Counted from the first letter of the stretch, positions 33,531 to 42,012 are shown. The stretch is DNA of 64,000 nucleotides from Flavobacterium sp. NRK1 (GCF_024054175.1 NZ_JAMXLA010000001.1:2058311-2122310), one strand, 5' to 3'. Notes: generated from the sequence alone by a model not told the origin. Numbers and translations are program-made.

Positions 33531-34799
33531 ATGAAAGAAGATTTCCTGCATTATATATGGCAGTTTAAAAAATTTAATGTACTGGATGCTAAAACGGTAC
33601 AGGGTGAAGATATTGTTATTCTTAATTCAGGACAATATTTGCAACAGGCAGGACCTGACTTTTTTAATGCCCAATTATTGATCGGTTCCCAAAAATGGGC
33701 CGGAAATGTTGAGATACATATTAAGTCTTCTGACTGGTATATTCATCATCATGAAACGGATGCAGCTTATGAGAATGTAATACTTCATGTAGTATGGGAG
33801 CACGATACAGAAGTATTTCGTGAAGATAATACCGAAATTCCTGTTTTAGAATTGAAAAAATATATTGCTCCTGATATTTTGGCGGGCTATAATGCGCTAA
33901 CGGTTTCTAAATCGTGGATATACTGTGAAAAAGATTTACAGCATGTAGATAGTTTTATTTTTGATAACTGGAAAGAACGTTTGTTTTTTGAACGTCTTGA
34001 ACGTAAAGCGCTCCCTATTTTAGAATTAGCTAAACAAATGGATAATGACTGGGAAGCCATATTGTTTAACTTTTTAGCTAAAAGTTTTGGACTTAACACA
34101 AATGGTGAAACCTTTTTCGAAATTGCAAAATCTGTACCTTTTGCAGTACTTCGCAGGGAGAGTTTTGAGTATGAAAACATTGAAGCTCTATTTTTTGGAA
34201 GAGCAGGATTACTGAATCCCGATAATGAAGATGTTTATTTTAAAGACCTCAAAGCCAGATATGAGTACATTAGTCATAAATATAGGTTAGAGTCTTCCTA
34301 TATTAATCCACTTCAGTTTTTTAAACATCGCCCGGATAATTTTCCTACTATACGCTTATCGCAGTTGGCACAATTGTATAATAAGCATCAAAACCTGTTT
34401 TCTAAAATAATAGAAGCTACAACTTTACAGGATATTTATACTGTTTTTAAAGTTCAGGCATCAGAATATTGGCAGACCCATTATACTTTTGATAAAGAAA
34501 GCACCCAAAAACGTAAAGCATTAACCCAATCGTTTATTGACTTAATTATAATTAATACAATTGTACCTTTTAAATTTGCTTATGCTAAAAGTATTGGGAA
34601 AGATAATACTGAAGCTTTAGTTGGATTGCTACAGGAAATTGCTCCCGAAAAAAACAGTATTATAGATAAATTTAAATCGTTTAAGGTAAATGTAAATTCT
34701 GCGTACGATACCCAGTCTTTGCTTCAGCTTAAAAATGAATATTGCGCCAATAAACGTTGTGTTCAATGCAGTATAGGGTTAGAATTACTTAAAAATTAA
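33531..34799 (+). CDS. DUF2851 family protein
   Basis: A 422-residue cytoplasmic protein of the Bacteroidota-specific DUF2851 family. Conserved blocks seen are MKEDFLHYIWQFKKF, GPDFFNAQLLIGSQKWAGNVEIHIKSSDWYIH with HHHETDAAYENVILHVVWEHD, and a C-terminal NEYCANKRCVQCSIGLELL with a CxxxxCxxC Cys cluster. The N-terminal GPDF...GNVEIH...DW...H layout resembles a PD-(D/E)XK-like nuclease fold, but I cannot be sure. It follows the exonuclease on the same strand and precedes a PspC gene. Function unknown. Confidence 0.85.
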   Translation: MKEDFLHYIWQFKKFNVLDAKTVQGEDIVILNSGQYLQQAGPDFFNAQLLIGSQKWAGNVEIHIKSSDWYIHHHETDAAYENVILHVVWEHDTEVFREDNTEIPVLELKKYIAPDILAGYNALTVSKSWIYCEKDLQHVDSFIFDNWKERLFFERLERKALPILELAKQMDNDWEAILFNFLAKSFGLNTNGETFFEIAKSVPFAVLRRESFEYENIEALFFGRAGLLNPDNEDVYFKDLKARYEYISHKYRLESSYINPLQFFKHRPDNFPTIRLSQLAQLYNKHQNLFSKIIEATTLQDIYTVFKVQASEYWQTHYTFDKESTQKRKALTQSFIDLIIINTIVPFKFAYAKSIGKDNTEALVGLLQEIAPEKNSIIDKFKSFKVNVNSAYDTQSLLQLKNEYCANKRCVQCSIGLELLKN

Positions 34800-34830
34800 T
34801 TGTACTGGTATAACTTAAGGTATAAACTCT

Positions 34831-34838
34831 TACTTTTG
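34831..34838 (+). promoter_or_regulatory. Promoter -7 element TACTTTTG
   Basis: Exact TAnnTTTG 20 bp before the pspC-like ATG at 34859. Confidence 0.5.
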
Positions 34839-34858
34839 AATACTCAATATTGAACACT

Positions 34859-35086
34859 ATGTCATTTATAACCAATATTCGTCATTTTTTCGAGAAACAC
34901 GGCTTTGAAGTGTCTCAGCGGCTAGCCGACAGGATAGGGATGCGGGCGACTAATGTTAGGTTGTTCTTTATATATATATCATTTGTTACTGTAGGCCTTT
35001 GGTTTGGTGTTTACCTTACATTGGCTTTCTGGCTTAGGTTAAAAGATATGGTTTATACTAAAAGAAGCTCGGTTTTCGATCTATAA
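34859..35086 (+). CDS. PspC-domain small membrane protein
   Basis: A 75-residue protein with a single PspC domain: amphipathic start (HFFEKHGFEVSQRLADRIGM), then one membrane segment (LFFIYISFVTVGLWFGVYLTLAFWL). In enterobacteria PspC senses secretin or inner-membrane stress with PspB and PspA; here it stands alone without psp partners. The start is the ATG at 34859, fitting the promoter at 34831. 27 bp before the helix-hairpin-helix gene. Confidence 0.8.
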   Translation: MSFITNIRHFFEKHGFEVSQRLADRIGMRATNVRLFFIYISFVTVGLWFGVYLTLAFWLRLKDMVYTKRSSVFDL

Positions 35087-35113
35087 AGTGAACTTTTAAT
35101 AAGCCATTGAATT

Positions 35114-35995
35114 ATGAAGCCTTTAAGGTTCTTTTATTCTTTTACCAAAGGTCAGCAAAAAGGGATTATGACTTTATTGGTAATAATAATCTTTTTTCAG
35201 ATTGGCTATTATATTTATGCTACTGTAGATTTTACTTTTCACGCTGCAAAAACTCAGGAAGAGAAAGAGTGGTTGGCATTTCAGGGACGAATAGACTCAT
35301 TAAAATCAATCAAAAAAATTGCAAAGGATACAATCTATCCATTCAATCCTAATTATATTTCTGATTATAAAGGATATACTCTCGGGCTTTCCGTTCAGGA
35401 AATAGATAAGCTTATTGCTTACAGAAATACCGGCAGGTTTATTAATACTCCGCAGGATTTCAAAGCTGTAACAGGCGTACACGATACGTTACTCGATAAG
35501 TTGACACCTTACTTTAAGTTTTCAAGCAAACCGGCTTTTATCAAAACCAATACTACCGACTATGATAGCTTTAACAAGTCTTCTGTAAAAGAGATAAAAA
35601 TTAAAGATATCAATGATGCTCTCGAAGAAGATCTGGTTAAAGTATATGGTATAGGCCCCTATTATGCAAAAGCAATTCTGCGTCGTAGGGATGTTTTAGG
35701 CGCTTTTGTGATTATGGACCAGATGAATGATTTTCAGGAATTGTCTGATAATGTAAAAGCTCAACTTAAAAAAACATTTTGTATAAAGGAGCATCCTCAG
35801 GTAATTAAAATAAATGTAAATACGGCATCACTACAGCAACTTTCGCGTTTCCCGTACTTTAACAGAGATATTGCACGCAGTATTATTACTAAACGTAGTA
35901 TGGATGGAAAATTGAAAGGAATTGATGATTTGTTAGAAATTCATGGTTTTTCTATTGATAAAGTAAAAATAATTGCCTTATATTTGGAATTCTAA
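35114..35995 (+). CDS. ComEA-like helix-hairpin-helix protein
   Basis: A 293-residue protein with one N-terminal membrane anchor (IMTLLVIIIFFQIGYYIYATV). Three helix-hairpin-helix regions follow: around 95-130 (LSVQEIDKLIAYRNTGRFINTPQDF), 165-205 (DLVKVYGIGPYYAKAILRRRDVLGAF) and 235-290 (NVNTASLQQLSRFPYFNRDIARSIITKR). HhH motifs bind DNA non-specifically; ComEA members receive DNA during natural transformation, although in flavobacteria this family's role is not shown. Anchored at the inner membrane facing the periplasm. 16 bp before the acyl-CoA dehydrogenase start. Confidence 0.82.
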   Translation: MKPLRFFYSFTKGQQKGIMTLLVIIIFFQIGYYIYATVDFTFHAAKTQEEKEWLAFQGRIDSLKSIKKIAKDTIYPFNPNYISDYKGYTLGLSVQEIDKLIAYRNTGRFINTPQDFKAVTGVHDTLLDKLTPYFKFSSKPAFIKTNTTDYDSFNKSSVKEIKIKDINDALEEDLVKVYGIGPYYAKAILRRRDVLGAFVIMDQMNDFQELSDNVKAQLKKTFCIKEHPQVIKINVNTASLQQLSRFPYFNRDIARSIITKRSMDGKLKGIDDLLEIHGFSIDKVKIIALYLEF

Positions 35996-36011
35996 AAAAA
36001 ATAAAACGAAA

Positions 36012-37154
36012 ATGAATTTTGAATATAATGAAACGCAGAACATGATTGCCCAATCGATCAGGGATTTTGCAGAACAACATATACGTCCTAATATCATGGA
36101 ATGGGACGAAAGCCAGCATTTTCCGGTAGGCCTTTTTAAGAAACTCGGTGAAATGGGGTATATGGGAGTCTTAGTTCCTGAAGAGTACGGCGGATCAGGT
36201 CTTGGATATCATGAATATATAACTGTAGTTGAAGAAATATCTAAAGTAGATCCTTCTATAGGCCTTTCTGTAGCGGCGCATAATTCGTTATGCACAAATC
36301 ATATTCTTACTTTTGGTAATGACGAGCAAAAAAAGAAATGGCTGCCTAAGTTAGCTACTGCGGAACATATCGGTGCATGGGGACTTACAGAACACAATAC
36401 GGGATCTGATGCAGGTGGGATGAATACAACCGCAGTTAAGGATGGAGACCACTGGATTGTAAACGGAGCTAAAAACTTTATTACTCATGCAAAATCAGGA
36501 GATATAGCAGTAGTAATTGTTCGTACCGGAGAAAAAGGTGATTCTAAAGGAATGACTGCTTTTGTTTTTGAAAAAGGTATGCCTGGTTTTACAAGCGGGA
36601 AAAAAGAAAATAAACTGGGTATGCGAGCCAGCGAAACCGCAGAGCTTATATTTGATAATTGCCGTATTCCTGATGCTAACAGGCTTGGTGAAGTAGGAGA
36701 TGGCTTTGTTCAGGCTATGAAGGTGCTGGATGGCGGGCGTATATCTATCGGGGCTTTATCTTTAGGGATTGCTAAAGGTGCTTATGAAGCAGCGCTTAAA
36801 TATTCTAAAGAACGCCATCAGTTCGGGCAGCCTATCAGCAGTTTTCAGGGGATAGCATTTAAGCTTGCCGATATGGCTACAGAAATTGAAGCTTCTGAGC
36901 TTTTACTTCATAAAGCTGCTTTCCTTAAAAATAATAATAAAAAAATGACTGTTGCGGGCGCAATGGGTAAAATGTATTCGTCGGAAGTATGTGTAAGGGT
37001 TTCAAATGAAGCTATACAAATTCACGGTGGCTACGGTTACACTAAAGACTATCCTGTAGAGAAGTTTTACAGAGATGCTAAGCTATGTACTATTGGTGAG
37101 GGTACAACAGAAATTCAGAAACTTGTTATTTCTCGTAATCTATTGAAAGACTAA
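36012..37154 (+). CDS. Acyl-CoA dehydrogenase
   Basis: A 380-residue FAD flavoenzyme that introduces a 2,3-double bond into acyl-CoA. Signatures are WGLTEHNTGSDAGGMNTTAV (FAD/substrate loop), the HQFGQPISSFQGIAFKLADM block, IQIHGGYGYTKDYPVEKFYRDAKLCTIGEGTTEIQ in two parts, and the catalytic Glu in GEGTTEIQ. It resembles short/medium-chain or butyryl-CoA dehydrogenases. Start at ATG 36012; the frame extends upstream into the HhH gene end, but that would overlap. A clear terminator follows. Cytoplasmic; fatty-acid or branched-chain degradation. Confidence 0.92.
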   Translation: MNFEYNETQNMIAQSIRDFAEQHIRPNIMEWDESQHFPVGLFKKLGEMGYMGVLVPEEYGGSGLGYHEYITVVEEISKVDPSIGLSVAAHNSLCTNHILTFGNDEQKKKWLPKLATAEHIGAWGLTEHNTGSDAGGMNTTAVKDGDHWIVNGAKNFITHAKSGDIAVVIVRTGEKGDSKGMTAFVFEKGMPGFTSGKKENKLGMRASETAELIFDNCRIPDANRLGEVGDGFVQAMKVLDGGRISIGALSLGIAKGAYEAALKYSKERHQFGQPISSFQGIAFKLADMATEIEASELLLHKAAFLKNNNKKMTVAGAMGKMYSSEVCVRVSNEAIQIHGGYGYTKDYPVEKFYRDAKLCTIGEGTTEIQKLVISRNLLKD

Positions 37155-37176
37155 TAGTTAAAATTTAAATATTTAT

Positions 37177-37210
37177 AAAAAGGGTTTCTGCGTAACAGAA
37201 ACCCTTTTTT
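37177..37210 (+). terminator. Rho-independent terminator
   Basis: Perfect 14-bp stem AAAAAGGGTTTCTG / CAGAAACCCTTTTT with CGTAA loop and T-run. Confidence 0.92.
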
Positions 37211-37316
37211 AGTTTTATTTATCAACATTATAACGTTGTAGTAGTTTCTGTGGTATTAAATAATTATTTTTTTAAGGTTGTTTTTATAAATTAGGTAAAA
37301 ACATAACCTTTTAATT

Positions 37317-38672
37317 ATGAAATACATATTTACTATTGTAGCTTCTGCATTGCTAATGTGGAGCTGCTCAAATGAGGCTGATGTGTCTAAAAAAAATGCT
37401 GAAGAAGTAACGGTTCATAATGGAAATTTTGAGCCTAAATCTGCAGGCTCAAAAGTAATGATGCAGGCTTTTTACTGGGATGTACCGGGTGGGGGTACAT
37501 GGTGGAATACCATATCCGGCAAGGTTGCTTCCTGGGCAAGTGCCGGTATAGATGCTATATGGCTGCCACCTGCAACCAAAGCTCAAAACGGGGGCTATTC
37601 AATGGGGTATGATCCTTTTGATTATTTTGATTTTGGAAGCTATAATCAAATGGGTAGTACAGAAACCCGTTTTGGTTCTTTAACCGAAATCCAGTCACTT
37701 ATTACAACTGCGCACAATAACAATATAGATGTTATTGCAGATATTGTGATTAATCATAACAGTGGAGGAGCGTCAGAATATAATCCTTATACTGGAAGCA
37801 ATACCTGGACAAATTTCACACCGGCTTCCGGTTTATTTTTACGCTCTTACAATGATTTTCATCCTAATAATGTACATGCTTCAGATGCTGGATCCTTTGG
37901 AGGATATCCTGACTTATGTCATGATAAAGCCTATGTGCAGGACTGGCTTTATAATAACAGTAATTCTATAGCTAAATATTATAAAAATGTAATGCATTTT
38001 GATGGCTGGCGTTTTGATTATGTAAAAGGATTTGAGCCCTGGGTAGTTAAGAATTTCAAAAATGCTGTAGGGGGCTTTACTGTCGGCGAATATTGGGATG
38101 CAAATGCGGCAACATTAGAATCATGGACAAATAATGCAGAGGCAAGCGCATTTGATTTTGCCTGCTATTATAAAATGAGGGATGCTTTGGCTAATAATGA
38201 TCTTACACAGCTTAATGGTGATATGCTTTTAAAACGAAATCCGTACAGGGCGGTTACATTTGTGTCTAACCACGATACTAATGAGATATTCAATAATAAG
38301 TTACTTGCTTATGCTTATATATTAACACATGAAGGTTATCCTTGTGTGTTTTACAGGGATTATGAAGAATGGCTGGATAAAAGCAAACTGAATAATCTTA
38401 TCTGGATTCATAATAATAAAGCTTCGGGCAGTACCACATATTTATATGCTGATAATGACGAGTATGTGGCAAGAAGAAACGGCGGCTCCGGTATTATAAT
38501 ATATATAAATAATAGTGATTCGTGGCAGGAACGTTGGGTTGATACTAATTGGGCCAGCACTAAAATTAAAGATTACACAGGCAGTTCAGGATGGGAGCCG
38601 GTAACACAGGCAGATACATGGGTAAAGGTTGAAGCTCCGCCGCATGGCTATTCGGTTTGGTCTGTAAAATAA
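37317..38672 (+). CDS. GH13 alpha-amylase lipoprotein
   Basis: A 451-residue lipoprotein (LLMWSC, Cys17). A TIM-barrel GH13 domain starts at MQAFYWDVPGGGTWWNTI. Conserved region I is DVIADIVINHN, region II GWRFDYVKGF with the nucleophile Asp, region III FTVGEYWD with the acid/base Glu, and region IV FVSNHDTNE with the third Asp; all catalytic residues are present. A small beta domain ends in GYSVWSVK. It should cleave alpha-1,4-glucans outside the cell or in the periplasm. It is not inside a SusCD locus. No clear TAnnTTTG promoter was seen in the 106 bp upstream. Confidence 0.93.
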   Translation: MKYIFTIVASALLMWSCSNEADVSKKNAEEVTVHNGNFEPKSAGSKVMMQAFYWDVPGGGTWWNTISGKVASWASAGIDAIWLPPATKAQNGGYSMGYDPFDYFDFGSYNQMGSTETRFGSLTEIQSLITTAHNNNIDVIADIVINHNSGGASEYNPYTGSNTWTNFTPASGLFLRSYNDFHPNNVHASDAGSFGGYPDLCHDKAYVQDWLYNNSNSIAKYYKNVMHFDGWRFDYVKGFEPWVVKNFKNAVGGFTVGEYWDANAATLESWTNNAEASAFDFACYYKMRDALANNDLTQLNGDMLLKRNPYRAVTFVSNHDTNEIFNNKLLAYAYILTHEGYPCVFYRDYEEWLDKSKLNNLIWIHNNKASGSTTYLYADNDEYVARRNGGSGIIIYINNSDSWQERWVDTNWASTKIKDYTGSSGWEPVTQADTWVKVEAPPHGYSVWSVK

Positions 38673-38685
38673 AACAATAATTAAT

Positions 38686-38716
38686 TTGGCAGGTATAAAA
38701 AAAAGATATAAGTTTG
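38686..38716 (+). promoter_or_regulatory. rpsU promoter TTG-N20-TAAGTTTG
   Basis: TTG at 38686-38688 (in TTTGG), a 20-bp spacer, TAAGTTTG at 38709-38716. The message would start about 22 bp before the ATG. Confidence 0.7.
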
Positions 38717-38729
38717 CACCCTTAACGAG

Positions 38730-38736
38730 AGGAGGT
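38730..38736 (+). promoter_or_regulatory. Strong Shine-Dalgarno AGGAGGT of rpsU
   Basis: AGGAGGT, fully complementary to the 16S 3' end, 8 nt before the ATG. It is exceptional here: neighbouring genes, even tuf and ribosomal proteins, have none. It is known in Flavobacterium johnsoniae that bS21 hides the anti-SD and that rpsU keeps its SD for feedback. Confidence 0.9.
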
Positions 38737-38744
38737 GTTATATT

Positions 38745-38939
38745 ATGTTGATTATACCAATTAAAGACGGAGAAAATATTGATAGAGCGCTTAAGCGTTA
38801 CAAAAGAAAATTCGATAAAACTGGTGTTGTACGTCAGCTTAGAAGTCGTCAGGCTTTTATCAAACCTTCTGTTGTTAGAAGAGTACAAGTACAAAAAGCA
38901 GCTTATATCCAGGGTCTAAGAGATTCACTAGAGAATTAA
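38745..38939 (+). CDS. rpsU: Small ribosomal subunit protein bS21
   Basis: A 64-residue basic ribosomal protein (LIIPIKDGENIDRALKRYKRKFDKTGVVRQLRSRQ). In Bacteroidota ribosomes bS21 with bS18 and bS6 covers the anti-Shine-Dalgarno end of 16S rRNA, which explains why the phylum does not use SD sequences. This gene alone carries a perfect SD, so ribosomes lacking bS21 should translate it preferentially, an autogenous loop. First gene of the translation block; followed by a terminator hairpin in which the xerC promoter is buried. Confidence 0.97.
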   Translation: MLIIPIKDGENIDRALKRYKRKFDKTGVVRQLRSRQAFIKPSVVRRVQVQKAAYIQGLRDSLEN

Positions 38940-38963
38940 TTAGTTTTAGGATTCGAAATAATT

Positions 38964-39010
38964 ACCGTTAGCAGAAAAGTTTATATAACTTTGCTGTTAA
39001 CGGTTTTTTT
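38964..39010 (+). terminator. rpsU terminator overlapping the next promoter
   Basis: 18-bp imperfect stem starting ACCGTTAGCAG and ending CTGTTAACGGT, then seven T. The 3' arm contains TAACTTTG, the likely xerC promoter. Confidence 0.75.
38986..38993 (+). promoter_or_regulatory. Promoter -7 element TAACTTTG for xerC
   Basis: Exact TAnnTTTG 17 bp before the xerC ATG, lying inside the 3' arm of the rpsU terminator. Confidence 0.5.
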
Positions 39011-39913
39011 ATGATTGATTCTAAACAGGCATATGCTGATTACTTATTAAAGGAGAAAAATTATTCCCTGCTAACATTGCGTGCCTATACGGATGATGTT
39101 GCTGCTTTTGAACAATTCATAAAAAGCAGGGATGAAGAGGCTTCGCTTGAGGATGCTAATTATAGCCAGATTAGAAGCTGGATAGTAGAGCTTGTGGAAA
39201 ATGGTATAGCTAATAAGTCGGTTAACCGAAAGATATCTTCGCTTAAATCATTTTACAAATTTCTTTTACGCTCTAAGCAAATTTCGGTGAATCCTTTGCT
39301 GAAGCACAAATCACTTAAAACAGAAAAAAAAGTTCAGGTTCCGTTTTCTGAAAAGGAGCTTGAGAATGTGCTTATTGATATTGATTATCCGGAGGATTTT
39401 GAAGGAGTAAGGAACAGGCTTATAATTGAACTTTTCTATACAACAGGAATTCGTCGTGCCGAGCTTATCGGGCTTAAGTTAAATAGCTTTGATGCGGGTA
39501 ATAATACATTGAAAGTTTTAGGTAAGCGTAATAAGGAGCGTATACTGCCCGTGCTTGCCTGTACAGCGTTGCTTATAAGTCGTTATCTGGCTGAAAGGCG
39601 CTCTCTGTCTGAAGTTGCAGATAGGGATGTGTTAATTTTAAATAGCAGGGGCAATAAAGTAAGTGAATCGTTTGTTTATAGGTTAATAAATAGTTACTTT
39701 AGTGTTGTCTCCGGTAAGGTAAAGAAGAGTCCGCATGTGCTTCGTCACACTTTTGCAACACATCTTCTTAATAACGGAGCCGATTTAAATTCAGTAAAGG
39801 AGTTATTAGGCCACGCAAGCTTGTCTTCTACACAAATATATACCCACAGCAGTCTGGCTGAGCTTAAAAAAGTGTATGGAGATTCGCATCCGCGAAGTCA
39901 GGATAAGTCCTAA
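39011..39913 (+). CDS. xerC: Tyrosine recombinase XerC
   Basis: A 300-residue tyrosine site-specific recombinase that resolves chromosome dimers at dif with XerD. N-terminal SAM-like core-binding domain (about 1-95). The catalytic set is complete: Arg148 ([11 protein letters not shown]), Lys172 (GKRNKER), His242/Arg245 ([12 protein letters not shown]), His268 ([15 protein letters not shown]) and nucleophile Tyr277. Size and its fixed position between rpsU and hpf in flavobacteria mark it as the housekeeping Xer rather than a phage integrase. 27 bp before the hpf gene. Confidence 0.92.
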   Translation: MIDSKQAYADYLLKEKNYSLLTLRAYTDDVAAFEQFIKSRDEEASLEDANYSQIRSWIVELVENGIANKSVNRKISSLKSFYKFLLRSKQISVNPLLKHKSLKTEKKVQVPFSEKELENVLIDIDYPEDFEGVRNRLIIELFYTTGIRRAELIGLKLNSFDAGNNTLKVLGKRNKERILPVLACTALLISRYLAERRSLSEVADRDVLILNSRGNKVSESFVYRLINSYFSVVSGKVKKSPHVLRHTFATHLLNNGADLNSVKELLGHASLSSTQIYTHSSLAELKKVYGDSHPRSQDKS

Positions 39914-39940
39914 GTGTTTAACGATAAAAAAGTTTAGATT

Positions 39941-40243
39941 ATGAAGGTAAATGTTCATGCGGTCAACTTTAATGTTGACAGAAAACTGGTTGGCTATGTT
40001 CAGGACAGATTGAACAGACTTGAAAAGTATTATGACAGAGTGGTAAATTCTGATGTTTATTTTAAACTGGATAATACGAGTGTGAAGCAAAATAAAGTTG
40101 CTGAAATAAAAATTATGGTCCCGGGAGATGAATTTATAGTCAAAAAACAGTGCAAAACATTTGAGGAGGCGGTAGAGCTGGCTGCTGATTCTATGGAACG
40201 TTTATTAATGAAGAGAAAACAAAAAATCAGGGCACATTCATAA
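39941..40243 (+). CDS. hpf: Ribosome hibernation-promoting factor, short HPF/RaiA family
   Basis: A 100-residue protein of the short HPF/YfiA family (VNVHAVNFNVDRKLVGYVQDRLNRLEKYYDR; FEEAVELAADSMERLLMKRKQKI). It binds the decoding centre of idle 30S subunits and preserves them in stationary phase. It lacks the C-terminal dimerisation domain of long HPF. Co-directional with xerC and just before the tRNA/tuf operon, so hibernation and translation genes are neighbours. A hairpin beginning at 40298 may end its message. Confidence 0.9.
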   Translation: MKVNVHAVNFNVDRKLVGYVQDRLNRLEKYYDRVVNSDVYFKLDNTSVKQNKVAEIKIMVPGDEFIVKKQCKTFEEAVELAADSMERLLMKRKQKIRAHS

Positions 40244-40267
40244 TTAAAAAAAATGTTGAAAAATGTT

Positions 40268-40296
40268 TTGATTAAAAAATAAATTCTATACATTTG
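40268..40296 (+). promoter_or_regulatory. tRNA-tuf operon promoter TTG-N18-TACATTTG
   Basis: TTG at 40268-40270 (in TTTTG), an 18-bp spacer, TACATTTG at 40289-40296. It precedes the tRNA-Thr gene by 38 bp and is the only strong promoter before tuf. Confidence 0.75.
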
Positions 40297-40297
40297 C

Positions 40298-40325
40298 AGT
40301 CCGTTAGAAATAGCGGACTTTTTTA
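40298..40325 (+). terminator. Terminator-like hairpin at the tRNA operon start
   Basis: 9-bp stem AGTCCGTTA / TAGCGGACT (one G-T) with GAAA tetraloop and T-run. It begins two bases after the -7 box, so it may end hpf and/or act on the tRNA transcript start. Confidence 0.7.
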
Positions 40326-40334
40326 TTGTAAGTT

Positions 40335-40408
40335 GCCGGTGTAGCTCAGCTGGCTAGAGCAGCTGATTTGTAATCAGCAGGTCGTGGGTTCGAGTCCCTC
40401 TATCGGCT
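40335..40408 (+). tRNA. tRNA-Thr (anticodon TGT)
   Basis: 74 nt. Acceptor GCCGGTG / TATCGGC, D-arm GCTCAGCTGGCTAGAGC, anticodon arm GCTGA-TTTGTAA-TCAGC with TGT, T-arm GTGGGTTCGAGTCCCTC (imperfect outer pairs), discriminator T. CCA is not encoded. First of the tuf-linked tRNAs, followed by an unusually long 127-bp spacer. Confidence 0.95.
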
Positions 40409-40535
40409 CAAATAAAGGGTTTTGGTTATTTTGTTGTTTTTAAAATACTGACTCACTGAGGGTGAGGTTGTTAAAGTAATGAAATGGCTATCGCTTAAGC
40501 GCTTTTTTAAAAAAGCAACTGAAAAATAAAGGTTA

Positions 40536-40616
40536 GGGGAGATACTCAAGCGGCCAACGAGGACGGACTGTAAATCCGTTGGGAAACCTTCGCAGGTTCG
40601 AATCCTGCTCTCCCCA
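40536..40616 (+). tRNA. tRNA-Tyr (anticodon GTA)
   Basis: 81 nt. Acceptor GGGGAGA / TCTCCCC, anticodon arm ACGGA-CTGTAAA-TCCGT giving GTA, long variable arm as expected for tRNA-Tyr (class II), T-loop GGTTCGAATCC, discriminator A. CCA not encoded. Confidence 0.96.
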
Positions 40617-40640
40617 CTAAAACAGCATTGCTGTTGTGTT

Positions 40641-40712
40641 GCCGGTGTAGCTCAGGGGTAGAGTGCTTCCTTGGTAAGGAAGAGGTCACGGGTTCAATTC
40701 CCGTCATTGGCT
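40641..40712 (+). tRNA. tRNA-Thr (anticodon GGT)
   Basis: 72 nt. Acceptor GCCGGTG / CATTGGC, anticodon arm CTTCC-TTGGTAA-GGAAG giving GGT, T-loop GGTTCAATTCC, discriminator T. It lies 24 bp after tRNA-Tyr, where many bacteria have a tRNA-Gly, and 55 bp before tuf. Confidence 0.96.
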
Positions 40713-40767
40713 CAAGTTTAAAAGAATTTGAACACTAATTATATAACTAAGATTAAATTATTAAATC

Positions 40768-41955
40768 ATGGCAAAGGAAACTTTTGATCGTTCCAAACCC
40801 CACTTGAATATTGGTACAATTGGACACGTAGACCACGGAAAAACAACCTTGACTGCAGCTATTACTAAAGTATTATCTGACGCAGGTCTTTCTGAGGCAA
40901 AATCTTTTGATCAAATTGATAATGCTCCTGAAGAAAAAGAAAGGGGTATTACAATTAATACTTCTCACGTAGAGTATGCTACAGCTAACCGTCACTACGC
41001 TCACGTTGACTGTCCGGGTCACGCGGATTACGTTAAGAACATGGTTACTGGTGCTGCTCAGATGGACGGTGCAATTCTTGTGGTTGCTGCTACTGATGGA
41101 CCGATGCCTCAAACTCGTGAGCACATCCTTCTAGGTCGCCAGGTAGGTGTTCCAAGAATGGTTGTATTTATGAACAAAGTGGATATGGTTGATGATGCTG
41201 AGCTTCTTGAGCTAGTTGAAATGGAAATCAGAGATCTACTTTCTTTCTACCAGTATGATGGTGATAACGGACCAGTTATTCAGGGTTCTGCTCTAGGTGC
41301 ACTTAACGGTGAGCCAAAATGGGTTGATACAGTTATGCAATTAATGGATGCTGTTGACAACTGGATCGAACTTCCTGTTCGTGACGTTGAAAAACCATTC
41401 CTTATGCCTGTAGAAGATGTATTTACAATTACTGGTCGTGGAACTGTTGCTACAGGTCGTATCGAAACTGGTGTTGCTAATACAGGTGATGCTGTTGAAA
41501 TCATTGGTATGGGTGCTGAGAAGCTTACTTCTACTATTACTGGTGTTGAGATGTTCCGTAAAATCCTTGACAGAGGTGAGGCTGGAGATAACGTAGGTTT
41601 ACTTTTACGTGGTATTGATAAAGCTGATATCAAAAGAGGTATGGTTATTATCAAGCCAGGATCTGTAAAACCACACGCTCACTTTAAAGCTGAGGTTTAT
41701 ATCCTTAAAAAAGAAGAAGGTGGACGTCACACTCCATTCCATAACAACTACCGTCCTCAGTTCTACGTTCGTACAACTGACGTAACAGGAACAATTTCTC
41801 TTCCTGCAGGTGTTGAGATGGTTATGCCGGGTGATAACCTTACGATTGATGTGCAACTACTTAGCCCAATCGCTCTTAGCGTAGGTCTTCGTTTCGCTAT
41901 CCGTGAGGGTGGTCGTACAGTAGGTGCTGGTCAGGTTACTGAAATCCTAGACTAA
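40768..41955 (+). CDS. tuf: Elongation factor Tu
   Basis: A 395-residue GTPase bringing aminoacyl-tRNA to the ribosome. P-loop GHVDHGKTT (19-27), switch [18 protein letters not shown] base-recognition motif (MNKVDMVDD), and domains II/III complete to [11 protein letters not shown]. Co-transcribed with the upstream tRNAs in the order Thr-Tyr-Thr-tuf, similar to E. coli thrU-tyrU-glyT-thrT-tufB. A strong hairpin and tRNA-Trp follow. Confidence 0.99.
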   Translation: MAKETFDRSKPHLNIGTIGHVDHGKTTLTAAITKVLSDAGLSEAKSFDQIDNAPEEKERGITINTSHVEYATANRHYAHVDCPGHADYVKNMVTGAAQMDGAILVVAATDGPMPQTREHILLGRQVGVPRMVVFMNKVDMVDDAELLELVEMEIRDLLSFYQYDGDNGPVIQGSALGALNGEPKWVDTVMQLMDAVDNWIELPVRDVEKPFLMPVEDVFTITGRGTVATGRIETGVANTGDAVEIIGMGAEKLTSTITGVEMFRKILDRGEAGDNVGLLLRGIDKADIKRGMVIIKPGSVKPHAHFKAEVYILKKEEGGRHTPFHNNYRPQFYVRTTDVTGTISLPAGVEMVMPGDNLTIDVQLLSPIALSVGLRFAIREGGRTVGAGQVTEILD

Positions 41956-41970
41956 TTATAATAAATATAA

Positions 41971-42007
41971 AAAAGCCAGCCTGATGCTCCGGCAGCAGCT
42001 GGCTTTT
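41971..42007 (+). terminator. Hairpin/terminator between tuf and tRNA-Trp
   Basis: Perfect 10-bp stem AAAAGCCAGC / GCTGGCTTTT enclosing an inner TGC-TCCG-GCA hairpin. The T-run is short (4), so partial read-through into tRNA-Trp and secE is likely. Confidence 0.75.
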
Positions 42008-42012
42008 AATAA

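Noticed and set aside
39011..39913. Tyrosine recombinase as sign of an integrated element
   Set aside because: Its position between rpsU and hpf and full XerC pattern mark it as the housekeeping dimer-resolution enzyme; no att-like repeats are seen at the nearby tRNAs.
40409..40535. Long tRNA spacer with palindromes CGCTTAAGCG and GCTTTTTTAAAAAAGC, considered as a degenerate tRNA or small RNA
   Set aside because: No cloverleaf and no promoter inside; the palindromes alone do not support a gene.
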